A model generated the notes under the pieces. The model saw nothing but the letters and a program-made list of their open reading frames with translations, did no database searches and was not told the origin of the DNA. A stretch of 64,000 nt of DNA from JAEUUM01 sp038326165 (GTDB lineage Bacteria; Bacteroidota; Bacteroidia; Chitinophagales; Saprospiraceae), in NCBI GenBank assembly GCA_038326165.1, contig JBBQJT010000005.1, positions 1 through 64,000 of the forward strand, read 5' to 3'. Position 1 is the stretch's first letter, and each line of letters begins with the position of its first letter. Shown one piece after another: positions 25,702 through 32,881 of this stretch. A program made the translations under genes and the position numbers.

Positions 25702-26538
25702 TTGTTCAGTAAATTTAGTCTTTATTTTTATTTGATTTTATGTTTGTTTCCAATAACAGCAGGATTTATTTATGCCTTTTTGTATAGTTTGGGATTGATA
25801 GGGGCCATGAATACAGGTTTTACTTTGAATCATTGGAAGGATGTATTGGGCTCAAAGGAATTGTTGTCTTCTTTTGCTCTTACGATATTAATTTCAGTTA
25901 TGGTTGTTTTGGCAAGCTGGTGGATGGCTGTCACAATATTACGGTATTACGCAAAGGAGTTGACAAAAACTATTTTAAAAAATGGACTTTTGATTCCATT
26001 GACCTTGCCCATGCTTATTGGAGCTTTTATTGTGATGCAAATATTTCGGTCTGGTGGTTTGTTTGCAAGTTTATTGTATAAAATTGGCTTGATTTCATCT
26101 GCTCAATCTCTTGAATGGGTCAATGATTATTGGCACATAGGATTAGGCATTTGTTTAATTTTGTTCACCTTGCCTTATTTTATTATTTTAGTTTTACAGA
26201 AGTACAATAAGCATAAAATTCCTGAACTCCTTGAAATTAATACTTCAATGGGAGGAACGAAAAGTATTGGATGGTACCGGATTGCAATGCCAATATTGTG
26301 GATTGAAACCAAACTAAGCATGCTTCTGTATGGTATTTTTCTATTTGGAACTTATGAAGCTGCGTTGCTGCTAGGTAGACAGAATCCGCGCCTTGTTTCT
26401 GTCTTGATTGCTCAAAAATTGAGAAAATTTGATTTGCAAACAATTCCTCAGGCTTATGTTCTTTCTATTATTTATACTTTGTTGATCGTGGTTTTTATAT
26501 ATCTTTTTTCAAGAAAATCATATCATGAAGTCTCTTAA
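25702..26538 (+). CDS. ABC transporter permease, first subunit (YnjC N-half-like)
   Basis: 278 residues with about six membrane segments and the coupling-helix motif for the ATPase near residues 180-200 (LEINTSMGGTKSIGWYRIAMPIL, cited in part: INTSMGGTKSIGWYRIAMP). It matches the first half of the fused permease YnjC. The start is TTG at 25702, 6 bases after the stop of the binding-protein gene; no ATG or GTG near it would keep the first membrane segment. It overlaps the second permease gene by 14 bases. Confidence 0.8.
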   Translation: MFSKFSLYFYLILCLFPITAGFIYAFLYSLGLIGAMNTGFTLNHWKDVLGSKELLSSFALTILISVMVVLASWWMAVTILRYYAKELTKTILKNGLLIPLTLPMLIGAFIVMQIFRSGGLFASLLYKIGLISSAQSLEWVNDYWHIGLGICLILFTLPYFIILVLQKYNKHKIPELLEINTSMGGTKSIGWYRIAMPILWIETKLSMLLYGIFLFGTYEAALLLGRQNPRLVSVLIAQKLRKFDLQTIPQAYVLSIIYTLLIVVFIYLFSRKSYHEVS

Positions 26539-27304
26539 ATTAGGAGGAATTGTAATCCTCATTTTATGTGTCTTTCCGCTGCTATATCTGACAGTTTTGT
26601 CCTTAACAACCGAATGGATTTTTCCCGAGTTACTGCCTAGAGCTTTGACTGGATTTCATTGGAATTTTTTTCTGGCTGGCAACCAATCAATTTTGATGAC
26701 GCTATTGAATGGAGTTTTATTAAGTAGTTTGGTGGGTATAATTTCTATGATAACCGGATTTTGGTTGTCGTATGTTATTTCATTCCAAAGTAATAGGAGG
26801 AGTTGGATCAACTTGGCATACCTTCCATATTCTTTTGCGCCTGTGATTTATGCTTTTTTGCTGCAGTTTTATTTTTTGAAAGCAGGCATATCTGGGACTT
26901 GGTCTGGCGTATTTTTGGCTCAATTACTCATAACCGTGCCTTTTGTTGTGATTTTATGCGCCCACCATTGGACAACAGAAATGAAGCATCTGATGGAATG
27001 TGTTTACTCAATGGGTGGGTCAGAATGCTATGCTTTTTCTAAAGTAGTTTTGCCGATGTCACGACCAGTTTTGCTGTTGTCATTTGCACAGTCCTTTTTG
27101 TTTTCATGGTTCGATTTTGGGTTCGTTTCAGTAATTGGTGTGGGTAAGACCAAAACATTGATGTTGCTATTGTATCAATACATTCAAGAAGCAAATCCGT
27201 ATATTGCAGCTTGTTCGGCATTGGTTATTATTTTGCCAGCCGCTATTTTTTTGATTATCAACAGCAAGCTTATTTCACGAATGAATGTACTAACCCAAGA
27301 CTAG
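26525..27304 (+). CDS. ABC transporter permease, second subunit (YnjC C-half-like)
   Basis: 259 residues with six predicted membrane segments starting at residue 5 and the ATPase-coupling motif CVYSMGGSECYAFSKVVLPM near residue 165. It corresponds to the second half of YnjC, so the permease fused in E. coli is split in two here. The start overlaps the first permease gene by 14 bases and the ATPase gene begins 7 bases after the stop, consistent with coupled translation of a 1:1 complex. Confidence 0.8.
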   Translation: MKSLKLGGIVILILCVFPLLYLTVLSLTTEWIFPELLPRALTGFHWNFFLAGNQSILMTLLNGVLLSSLVGIISMITGFWLSYVISFQSNRRSWINLAYLPYSFAPVIYAFLLQFYFLKAGISGTWSGVFLAQLLITVPFVVILCAHHWTTEMKHLMECVYSMGGSECYAFSKVVLPMSRPVLLLSFAQSFLFSWFDFGFVSVIGVGKTKTLMLLLYQYIQEANPYIAACSALVIILPAAIFLIINSKLISRMNVLTQD

Positions 27305-27311
27305 CAAAGGA

Positions 27312-28055
27312 ATGTCAAAATTGAATTGTGCTAAAATCTCTTTTGGATATGATCATAAAATGATACTGACTGATCTTTCATTCGAACTACCATTCGGGAA
27401 GACTTTAGCTATTTTAGGACAATCTGGATGCGGAAAATCTACACTTTTGAGATTATTAGGCGGTTTTCTAAAACCATCAGTTGGTCAAGTTTGTGTTAGC
27501 GATTTGGATATTACTTCCGTATTGCCTGAACACAGGGAGATAATTTCTTTGCTTCAAACACCCTTGCTTTTTCCACACTATAATGTCTTCGATAACATTG
27601 GCTTCGGACTAAAAATTCGGAAGTTAGCTCCTGACGCAATTAAGTCCAAAGTGGATGATATGTTGCTTTTAGTTGGCCTAGAAGGCTTGGGTGCACGGAT
27701 GTCAAATGAAATTTCAGGCGGCCAGAAACAGCGGGTAGCTTTTGCACGAGCATTGATACTCAGCCCTAAAATTTTATTGTTAGATGAGCCATTTGGGAGC
27801 TTAGATGCAGGCACCCGTATCAAAATGCAGGGGTTCTTTAATGATATAAAAACCAGAATAAATATGACTGCTGTATTCGTTACTCATGATCTAAAAGAAG
27901 CGCTGACTATTGGTGATCTTTGGGGGATTATGAAGAACGGTCAATTGACGATATTTAAAGATTCTGTATCCTTTCTCAAACATCAGGATTCTGGTGGCGC
28001 CTCAGAAATTAAATTCTGGAGTCAATACATTCAATCCCCAATTGAAACAATATGA
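27312..28055 (+). CDS. ABC transporter ATP-binding protein (YnjD-like)
   Basis: A 247-residue ATPase with Walker A LGQSGCGKSTLLRLLGG (about residue 33), Q-loop SLLQTPLLFP, signature EISGGQKQRVAFARAL (about 137), Walker B KILLLDEPFGSLD and switch His in VFVTHDLKEAL. There is no C-terminal TOBE-type regulatory domain. It powers the two permeases encoded upstream. The last 4 bases overlap the start of the radical SAM gene. Confidence 0.92.
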   Translation: MSKLNCAKISFGYDHKMILTDLSFELPFGKTLAILGQSGCGKSTLLRLLGGFLKPSVGQVCVSDLDITSVLPEHREIISLLQTPLLFPHYNVFDNIGFGLKIRKLAPDAIKSKVDDMLLLVGLEGLGARMSNEISGGQKQRVAFARALILSPKILLLDEPFGSLDAGTRIKMQGFFNDIKTRINMTAVFVTHDLKEALTIGDLWGIMKNGQLTIFKDSVSFLKHQDSGGASEIKFWSQYIQSPIETI

Positions 28056-28996
28056 AAGATTTTAATCACTGTGAATCGGTTTACTGGGTATTCACTCAGC
28101 TGTGCAATGACAAATGCGATCATTGTTATAATTTATCTGGACCTCAAGGTGCACGCATAAGTGAAGAAGAATGCATGGCAATTATTGAAAATTTGCCGGA
28201 CAGGATTGACAGATTGATCTTGTCAGGTGGTGAGCCTCTTGCAGATAAAAAATTACTGTACAAAATTCTGGATAGAATTAGAATTAAGTTTCAAGGTCAA
28301 ACCCAGATCATGCTCCAGACCAATGGAGATCTTTTGACCGGGACTATATTGGATAAATTGATTGAGAAAGGAGTGACGCGATTTGACATTGCAAGTATTG
28401 ATCGCTATCACAAACACTCAGGAAATCGATTGATGGAGTTGGCGGAGATCTTTGATTCAAAGGGAGTTAATGGTGAAAATAAAGATCCCCTGATTGAAAA
28501 GGATAATTACTTGGTAGAAGAAAAACAGATTTCATGGGGATATTGGGGCGCAACAGAAGATTTGTGGTTGGGTGGAAATTGGGCGAGGGGTCGCGCTACC
28601 GAAAAGAATATTTGGCTCAAGGATCCCAATCATAATTTTTGCAAAGTGCTGAGCGGTGGTATCGGATTTTTGTCAGGCGCCAAGGATATTCCTCAAGAAA
28701 TTAGTATCCAGCTTTGGAGAATCAATCCTTGCTGCCCAGGCACCTACAAAGCAATGGGTGACGCTCGGGTTGAAAAAGTAGCTGATGTGCTAAAAAGAGT
28801 TTCAAATTCGCCAATATTTCAAGCTATTGACGCAGGTGACCCTCTAGCTATGGGCGAAAGTATAGGGATTACCCGAGAATTTGCTGAAGCACGTACAAAA
28901 GATCTGCAAAATATTTGCCTGTGGTGCGATGAATTTTTTAAAGATTATTTTGATCCTGTAACAATGCAATCCAAATTCCAATCGGATGAAATCTAA
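28052..28996 (+). CDS. Radical SAM enzyme of unknown substrate
   Basis: 314 residues. The 4Fe-4S/SAM motif is LCNDKCDHCYNLSGPQG (Cys18, Cys22, Cys25), followed by LILSGGEPLADKKLL and MLQTNGDLL. Further cysteines occur later: NHNFCKVLSGG, RINPCCPGTYKAMGD and NICLWCDEF, enough to bind one auxiliary cluster, as in SPASM or twitch enzymes. A central stretch rich in Trp and Gly (ISWGYWGATEDLWLGGNWAR) is unusual and may shape the active site. It is coupled to the importer ATPase gene by a 4-base overlap and to the small CxxC gene downstream. Modification or breakdown of the imported compound is a reasonable inference, nothing more. Confidence 0.85.
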   Translation: MKDFNHCESVYWVFTQLCNDKCDHCYNLSGPQGARISEEECMAIIENLPDRIDRLILSGGEPLADKKLLYKILDRIRIKFQGQTQIMLQTNGDLLTGTILDKLIEKGVTRFDIASIDRYHKHSGNRLMELAEIFDSKGVNGENKDPLIEKDNYLVEEKQISWGYWGATEDLWLGGNWARGRATEKNIWLKDPNHNFCKVLSGGIGFLSGAKDIPQEISIQLWRINPCCPGTYKAMGDARVEKVADVLKRVSNSPIFQAIDAGDPLAMGESIGITREFAEARTKDLQNICLWCDEFFKDYFDPVTMQSKFQSDEI

Positions 28997-28997
28997 A

Positions 28998-29345
28998 ATG
29001 ATTTTCGTTTATAATGGCGATACAGGGACCTTGAACGCATTGATTGATATGGGGCATAAGCTTCTATCTCCTTCCACATACCCCTGCAGCCTTTGCGATA
29101 TTACTCACAATACATTCGCCATCAAAAAAGAGTGGAGTGAATATTTAGAGCAGAACAAAGATCAATATGAGTTCCTGCATCGGGATGAATTTTTCGAAAG
29201 ATTTCCAAAATTCAGAAGTATTGATTTGCCATTGTTCATGGATGTTGAGTCAGGTGAGGTGTTGTTGAGTAAACATCAACTTGATCGATTTAGAAACATG
29301 GATGAATTGATTGATTGGCTTGAAAAGCGGAAGCTTGGCAAGTAG
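28998..29345 (+). CDS. Small CxxC protein of unknown function
   Basis: About 115 residues with no signal peptide. It begins MIFVYNGDTGTLNALIDMGH and carries TYPCSLCDITHN near residue 32, a CxxC followed by a polar threonine motif that could bind metal or act as a redox pair. The C-terminal half looks mixed alpha/beta with a final Lys-rich helix. From memory, similar short proteins are widespread and uncharacterised. An ATG at 28986 would add four residues and overlap the radical SAM gene; the ATG at 28998 starts at the conserved opening. It ends the eight-gene operon. Confidence 0.65.
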   Translation: MIFVYNGDTGTLNALIDMGHKLLSPSTYPCSLCDITHNTFAIKKEWSEYLEQNKDQYEFLHRDEFFERFPKFRSIDLPLFMDVESGEVLLSKHQLDRFRNMDELIDWLEKRKLGK

Positions 29346-29444
29346 ATATTGTTTTTGTCATGAAATGAATAATTCATAATTCATTATACCGTTTCTTCTA
29401 ACATTGACTTTGAAGACTTAGTTTTACATGATAAATTTTAAGAG

Positions 29445-30842
29445 ATGAACTTTAGAATAGAAAAAGACACCATGGGAGAGGTGAAAGTACCTATCGATGC
29501 TTACTTTGGTGCGCAAACTCAAAGGAGTATAGAAAATTTCAAAATAGCCACTGAAACCAACAGAATGCCAATTGAAATAATTAGGGCCTTCGCCTATCTT
29601 AAAAAGGCTGCTGCCATGACAAATCACGAAGCAAATGTGCTCAGTGCTGAGAAATCCAAATTGATTGCTGAGGTTTGTGATGAAATTCTTTCTGGAAGTT
29701 TGGATGCTGAATTTCCTTTGGTGGTATGGCAAACAGGAAGTGGTACCCAGTCCAACATGAACGTCAATGAGGTGGTTGCATATCGGGGACACGTAAAAAA
29801 TGGTGGTAAATTAACAGATGATATCAAGTTTCTTCATCCCAATGATGATGTAAATAAATCTCAATCAAGCAATGATACCTTCCCAACAGCGATGCATATT
29901 GCCGCATACAAGATTCTCATTGAAGTAACCATTCCTGGCATTGAAAAACTGCGTGATACCCTTCAAGAAAAAAGTAAAACATATTGGCATCTAGTTAAGA
30001 TTGGAAGAACCCATTTCATGGACGCAACACCACTGACTGTAGGTCAAGAATTCAGCGGCTACTTCAGTCAACTGAACTTTGGATTGAAAGCTATCAGAAA
30101 TTCCTTGGCTCACTTGTCCGAACTCGCTTTAGGAGGAACAGCAGTTGGAACTGGAATCAATACACCGGCTGATTACTCAGTAAATGTTGCTAAACACATT
30201 GCTGTACTAACTGGATTGCCTTTTGTTACGGCAGAAAATAAATTCGAAGCCTTGGCTGCCCATGATGCAATAGTAGAAGCTCACGGAGCGCTGAAAACTG
30301 TCGCTGTAAGCCTTATGAAAATTGCCAATGACATCAGGATGCTATCATCCGGTCCGCGAAGTGGTATTGGAGAACTATTTATTCCTGATAATGAGCCGGG
30401 TTCTTCAATCATGCCTGGAAAAGTAAATCCCACTCAATGTGAGGCATTGTCTATGATTGCAGCACAGGTGCTCGGCAATGATGTTGCTATAAATATTGGC
30501 GGATCAAATGGACATTTCGAACTCAATGTTTTCAAGCCAATGATGATTTATAATTTCCTTCATAGCGCCAAACTAATAGGAGAGGGTTGTGTCAGTTTTA
30601 ATGATAAATGCGCAATAGGAATCAAGCCAATCGAGGACAACATCAACAAACATGTAAACAATAGTTTGATGCTTGTGACTGCGTTAAATACAAAAATAGG
30701 TTACGATAAAGCTGCAAAGATTGCAAAGAAAGCACATTTGGAACACAAATCACTCAAAGAAGCGGCAATGGAACTTGGATATCTGACATCTGAAGAATAC
30801 GATCAATGGGTTCGACCAGAACTAATGGTAGGAAAGTTATAA
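29445..30842 (+). CDS. fumC: Fumarate hydratase class II
   Basis: A 465-residue fumarase of the aspartase/fumarase superfamily, converting fumarate to malate in the citric acid cycle. Signatures are WQTGSGTQSNMNVNEV (about residue 100), SSNDTFPTAMHIA, GRTHFMDATPLTVGQEFSG and the catalytic loop PGSSIMPGKVNPTQCEA (about 320). Length is full. It is a single gene with 99 bases before it and a long gene-poor stretch after it. Confidence 0.96.
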   Translation: MNFRIEKDTMGEVKVPIDAYFGAQTQRSIENFKIATETNRMPIEIIRAFAYLKKAAAMTNHEANVLSAEKSKLIAEVCDEILSGSLDAEFPLVVWQTGSGTQSNMNVNEVVAYRGHVKNGGKLTDDIKFLHPNDDVNKSQSSNDTFPTAMHIAAYKILIEVTIPGIEKLRDTLQEKSKTYWHLVKIGRTHFMDATPLTVGQEFSGYFSQLNFGLKAIRNSLAHLSELALGGTAVGTGINTPADYSVNVAKHIAVLTGLPFVTAENKFEALAAHDAIVEAHGALKTVAVSLMKIANDIRMLSSGPRSGIGELFIPDNEPGSSIMPGKVNPTQCEALSMIAAQVLGNDVAINIGGSNGHFELNVFKPMMIYNFLHSAKLIGEGCVSFNDKCAIGIKPIEDNINKHVNNSLMLVTALNTKIGYDKAAKIAKKAHLEHKSLKEAAMELGYLTSEEYDQWVRPELMVGKL

Positions 30843-30861
30843 TGTTATTTTTGTGTATAAA

Positions 30862-30893
30862 ATGGGGTATTCAAGATTGCTTGAGTACCCCAT
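30862..30893. other. Strong hairpin after fumC without a U tract
   Basis: ATGGGGTATTCAAG can pair with CTTGAGTACCCCAT over 14 pairs (one wobble) around ATTG, 19 bases after the fumC stop. No T run follows on either strand, so it may protect the 3' end of the message rather than act as an intrinsic terminator. From here to 31081 I see nothing else. Confidence 0.6.
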
Positions 30894-31081
30894 CAAGGCT
30901 CGTTATCAATTGATCCTGAGCATTCAATTCTAACTCCACTTTATTTTAAAATTTGAATATCATTTTGCCAATTGAAGTGATTCATATCTTTATCAATCGA
31001 ATCTTAGAAACTTATATATAGAACAAAGCCTACGATCTTGGCACACTGCTTATCCATCCCAAAGACAAAGTATTTGAATTT

Positions 31082-31250
31082 ATCCCAAATTCAGCGTTAG
31101 ACGCTGAATCGACGAAATTTTTGATTATTACCCAAATTTGTCTGGGTTTGACCCCCTGACGATTTTTTAAATATCAGGGCTTTAAAGTCGAAAAATCAAG
31201 GATTTTCGTCGACCCAAAGTGCAAAATCCGCTAATGCGGATTTTGGGTTT
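31082..31250 (-). repeat. Intergenic palindromic repeat, copy B
   Basis: Reverse-oriented relative to copies A and C. It begins ATCCCAAATTCAGCGTTAG (hairpin TTCAGCGT-CTA-ACGCTGAA) and ends AAATCCGCTAATGCGGATTTTG (hairpin AATCCGC-GCGGATT). CGACGAAATTTTTGATTAT on one side pairs with ATCAAGGATTTTCGTCG on the other. It has the cleanest terminal hairpins of the four. It lies in the fumC downstream gap. Confidence 0.88.
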
Positions 31251-31410
31251 ATTGTAATTTTTGAGATAATGCAATGATAATTTTGTCTAATCACGTTTGT
31301 ACACTAAAACTAAATTATCTCAGCATTAAAAAATATAAATTTTATTTAGAGAAAGTCTAAATAACGACTCAATTATTTACTAACTTTACAGCCACAAATG
31401 AGACAATTTA

Positions 31411-31560
31411 ATGAAGATTCATATTGCAATCATACCTTTTAAAACACCTAATGAGGGAACACTTAGGAAAGTGAATGAATGTGGACGCGAATTAAAAAAG
31501 AAATGCTGTAAAAAGTACAAAAAAAATAAGCCTTGTAAGCGTTGTCCTAAGTTTGGTTGA
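31411..31560 (+). CDS. Small cysteine-rich basic protein (49 residues)
   Basis: The frame reads MKIHIAIIPFKTPNEG, then VNECGRELKKKCCKKYKKNK and PCKRCPKFG. It holds five cysteines in a Lys/Arg-rich C-terminal half, in the order C-x8-CC-x8-C-x2-C, which could bind zinc or another metal. A TAACTTTA box at 31381 resembles the phylum -7 element. I recall similar short CCKKYKK...C..CPK tails in Bacteroidota proteins but cannot name a family. Codon content and the pattern argue for a real gene, but its shortness keeps confidence moderate. Confidence 0.55.
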   Translation: MKIHIAIIPFKTPNEGTLRKVNECGRELKKKCCKKYKKNKPCKRCPKFG

Positions 31561-31675
31561 ACCCATTATTTTTGAAAGCGTAGAAATCCTGAATCAAATT
31601 ATTGGTCAGAGCACTCATATTTAGTCTATGGTTCCAATTTTCTGCTAGTTTTTTAGCAGTTAGATGATTGAGTAT

Positions 31676-31706
31676 TTGAATATTTCATAAAATAAGCCTA
31701 ATTTTG
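31676..31706 (+). promoter_or_regulatory. Promoter of the DUF177-rpmF operon
   Basis: TTG at 31676-31678 and TAATTTTG at 31699-31706 with a 20-base spacer fit the Bacteroidota promoter consensus. The start codon at 31731 lies 24 bases past the box. The stretch 31561-31675 holds no other recognisable feature. Confidence 0.6.
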
Positions 31707-31730
31707 CAGCCGAATTTCAAATGATCTTTG

Positions 31731-32264
31731 ATGAAGTCGGTATTTCTTCCTTTACAAATCCCAATTCTTGGACTGAATGAAGGAATTCATAATTATACTT
31801 TTAGTTGCGGTCATGAATTTTTTCAAGAGTTTGAAGACTCTTTAATTCATGATGGGGATTTTGAAGTAAAGCTCGTTCTAGATAAAAAATCAACTTTGAT
31901 TGAATTAAATTTTCAATATCAAGGTTCAATGACTTTATCCTGCGATCGATGTTTGACTCCAATTTCTTTTCCTTTGGAAAGTAAAAGTATTTTGTGGTTA
32001 AAATATGCTGACAAAGACAAAGAGGAAGAAGATGAAATTGTTTTTATAAAACGTGATACAGATCATTTTAATGTTGCTGATTACATTCATGAAACACTTT
32101 GTCTTTCTCTGCCTATTTCGATTAGAATTGATTGCGAATCAATGGATCCAAAGCCATGTGATATGAAAGTCCTTTCTAAATTGATTGATAATTCAAGAAT
32201 TGAAAAGCAGGAAACTAATCCTTTGTGGGATTCTTTAAAAAACATTGACATAAAAAAACAATAA
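31731..32264 (+). CDS. yceD: DUF177 (YceD) protein, rRNA/large-subunit associated
   Basis: 177 residues. The middle carries GSMTLSCDRCLTPISFPLES, the two-cysteine core of the YceD/DUF177 family, and a late Cys pair (DCESMDPKPCDM) resembles a zinc site. YceD genes almost always lie just before rpmF, as here, and the protein is tied to 23S rRNA synthesis or maturation. The ATG at 31731 is preferred; a TTG at 31728 directly before it would add one residue. rpmF starts 1 base after the stop, so the two are coupled. Confidence 0.88.
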   Translation: MKSVFLPLQIPILGLNEGIHNYTFSCGHEFFQEFEDSLIHDGDFEVKLVLDKKSTLIELNFQYQGSMTLSCDRCLTPISFPLESKSILWLKYADKDKEEEDEIVFIKRDTDHFNVADYIHETLCLSLPISIRIDCESMDPKPCDMKVLSKLIDNSRIEKQETNPLWDSLKNIDIKKQ

Positions 32265-32265
32265 A

Positions 32266-32454
32266 ATGGCACATCCTAAGTCCAGAATTTCTAAGCAACG
32301 CAAGCGCAAGCGTCGCACACATGACAAAGTTGAATTTCCTACTTTGAGCAAGTGCAAAACGACTGGAACAGTTCACCGCATGCACCACGCTTATGAAGTA
32401 GAAGGCAACTTGTACTACAACGGAAATTTGGTGTTGAAGACTGCAGAAGCCTAA
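32266..32454 (+). CDS. rpmF: 50S ribosomal protein L32
   Basis: 62 residues beginning MAHPKSRISKQRKRKRRTHD, the standard basic start of L32, followed by LSKCKTTGTVHRMHHAY. Only one Cys remains of the four that bind zinc in some L32 proteins, so this is the zinc-free form. It belongs to the large ribosomal subunit. It is coupled to the DUF177 gene and followed 31 bases later by ridA rather than the usual plsX and fabH. Confidence 0.96.
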   Translation: MAHPKSRISKQRKRKRRTHDKVEFPTLSKCKTTGTVHRMHHAYEVEGNLYYNGNLVLKTAEA

Positions 32455-32485
32455 TTTCATTCGTCAAAGCTTAGACTTCTGACAA

Positions 32486-32881
32486 ATGAAAAATAAAGTA
32501 ATTCTTACTGATTCAGCTCCATCTCCTATTGGACCCTATTCTCAAGCTATTCTAGCCAGTGGAACCTTATACGTTTCAGGTCAAATAGCTTTAGATCCAG
32601 CCAATGGTGAATTGGTTATCTCTGATATTGAATCAGAGACCACCCAAGTTCTGTCCAATCTCAAAGCGGTAATAGAGTCTGCAGGTATGAAGCTCAGTGA
32701 CGTTGTTAAATGTAGCGTTTTTGTTAAGGACATGAATCAATTTGCCCGAATCAACTCGATTTATGCAAAATTCTTTGATTCACCTCAACCACCTGCACGT
32801 GAGTTGGTCGAAGTTTCGAATTTGCCTCGTTTCGTAAATATTGAGATTTCTGCTATTGCTATCCACCCAACAGTTTTATGA
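32486..32881 (+). CDS. ridA: RidA-family enamine/imine deaminase
   Basis: 131 residues of the YjgF/YER057c/UK114 family. APSPIGPYSQAILASGTLYVSGQ opens the fold (cited in part: IGPYSQAILASG), and the Arg-containing PPARELVEVSNLPR near residue 105 binds the substrate carboxylate. RidA hydrolyses reactive 2-aminoacrylate released by PLP enzymes. It overlaps trpS by 4 bases (ATGA). Confidence 0.93.
   Translation: MKNKVILTDSAPSPIGPYSQAILASGTLYVSGQIALDPANGELVISDIESETTQVLSNLKAVIESAGMKLSDVVKCSVFVKDMNQFARINSIYAKFFDSPQPPARELVEVSNLPRFVNIEISAIAIHPTVL

Noticed and set aside
20670..29345. Arsenosugar or arsenolipid biosynthesis operon
   Set aside because: DUF2064 alone suggested it. There is no ArsM methyltransferase or arsenic resistance gene nearby, and the radical SAM protein was not recognisable as ArsS.
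30894..31410. Pseudogene in the gap after fumC
   Set aside because: No frame gives a recognisable protein fragment. The only structured part is repeat copy B.
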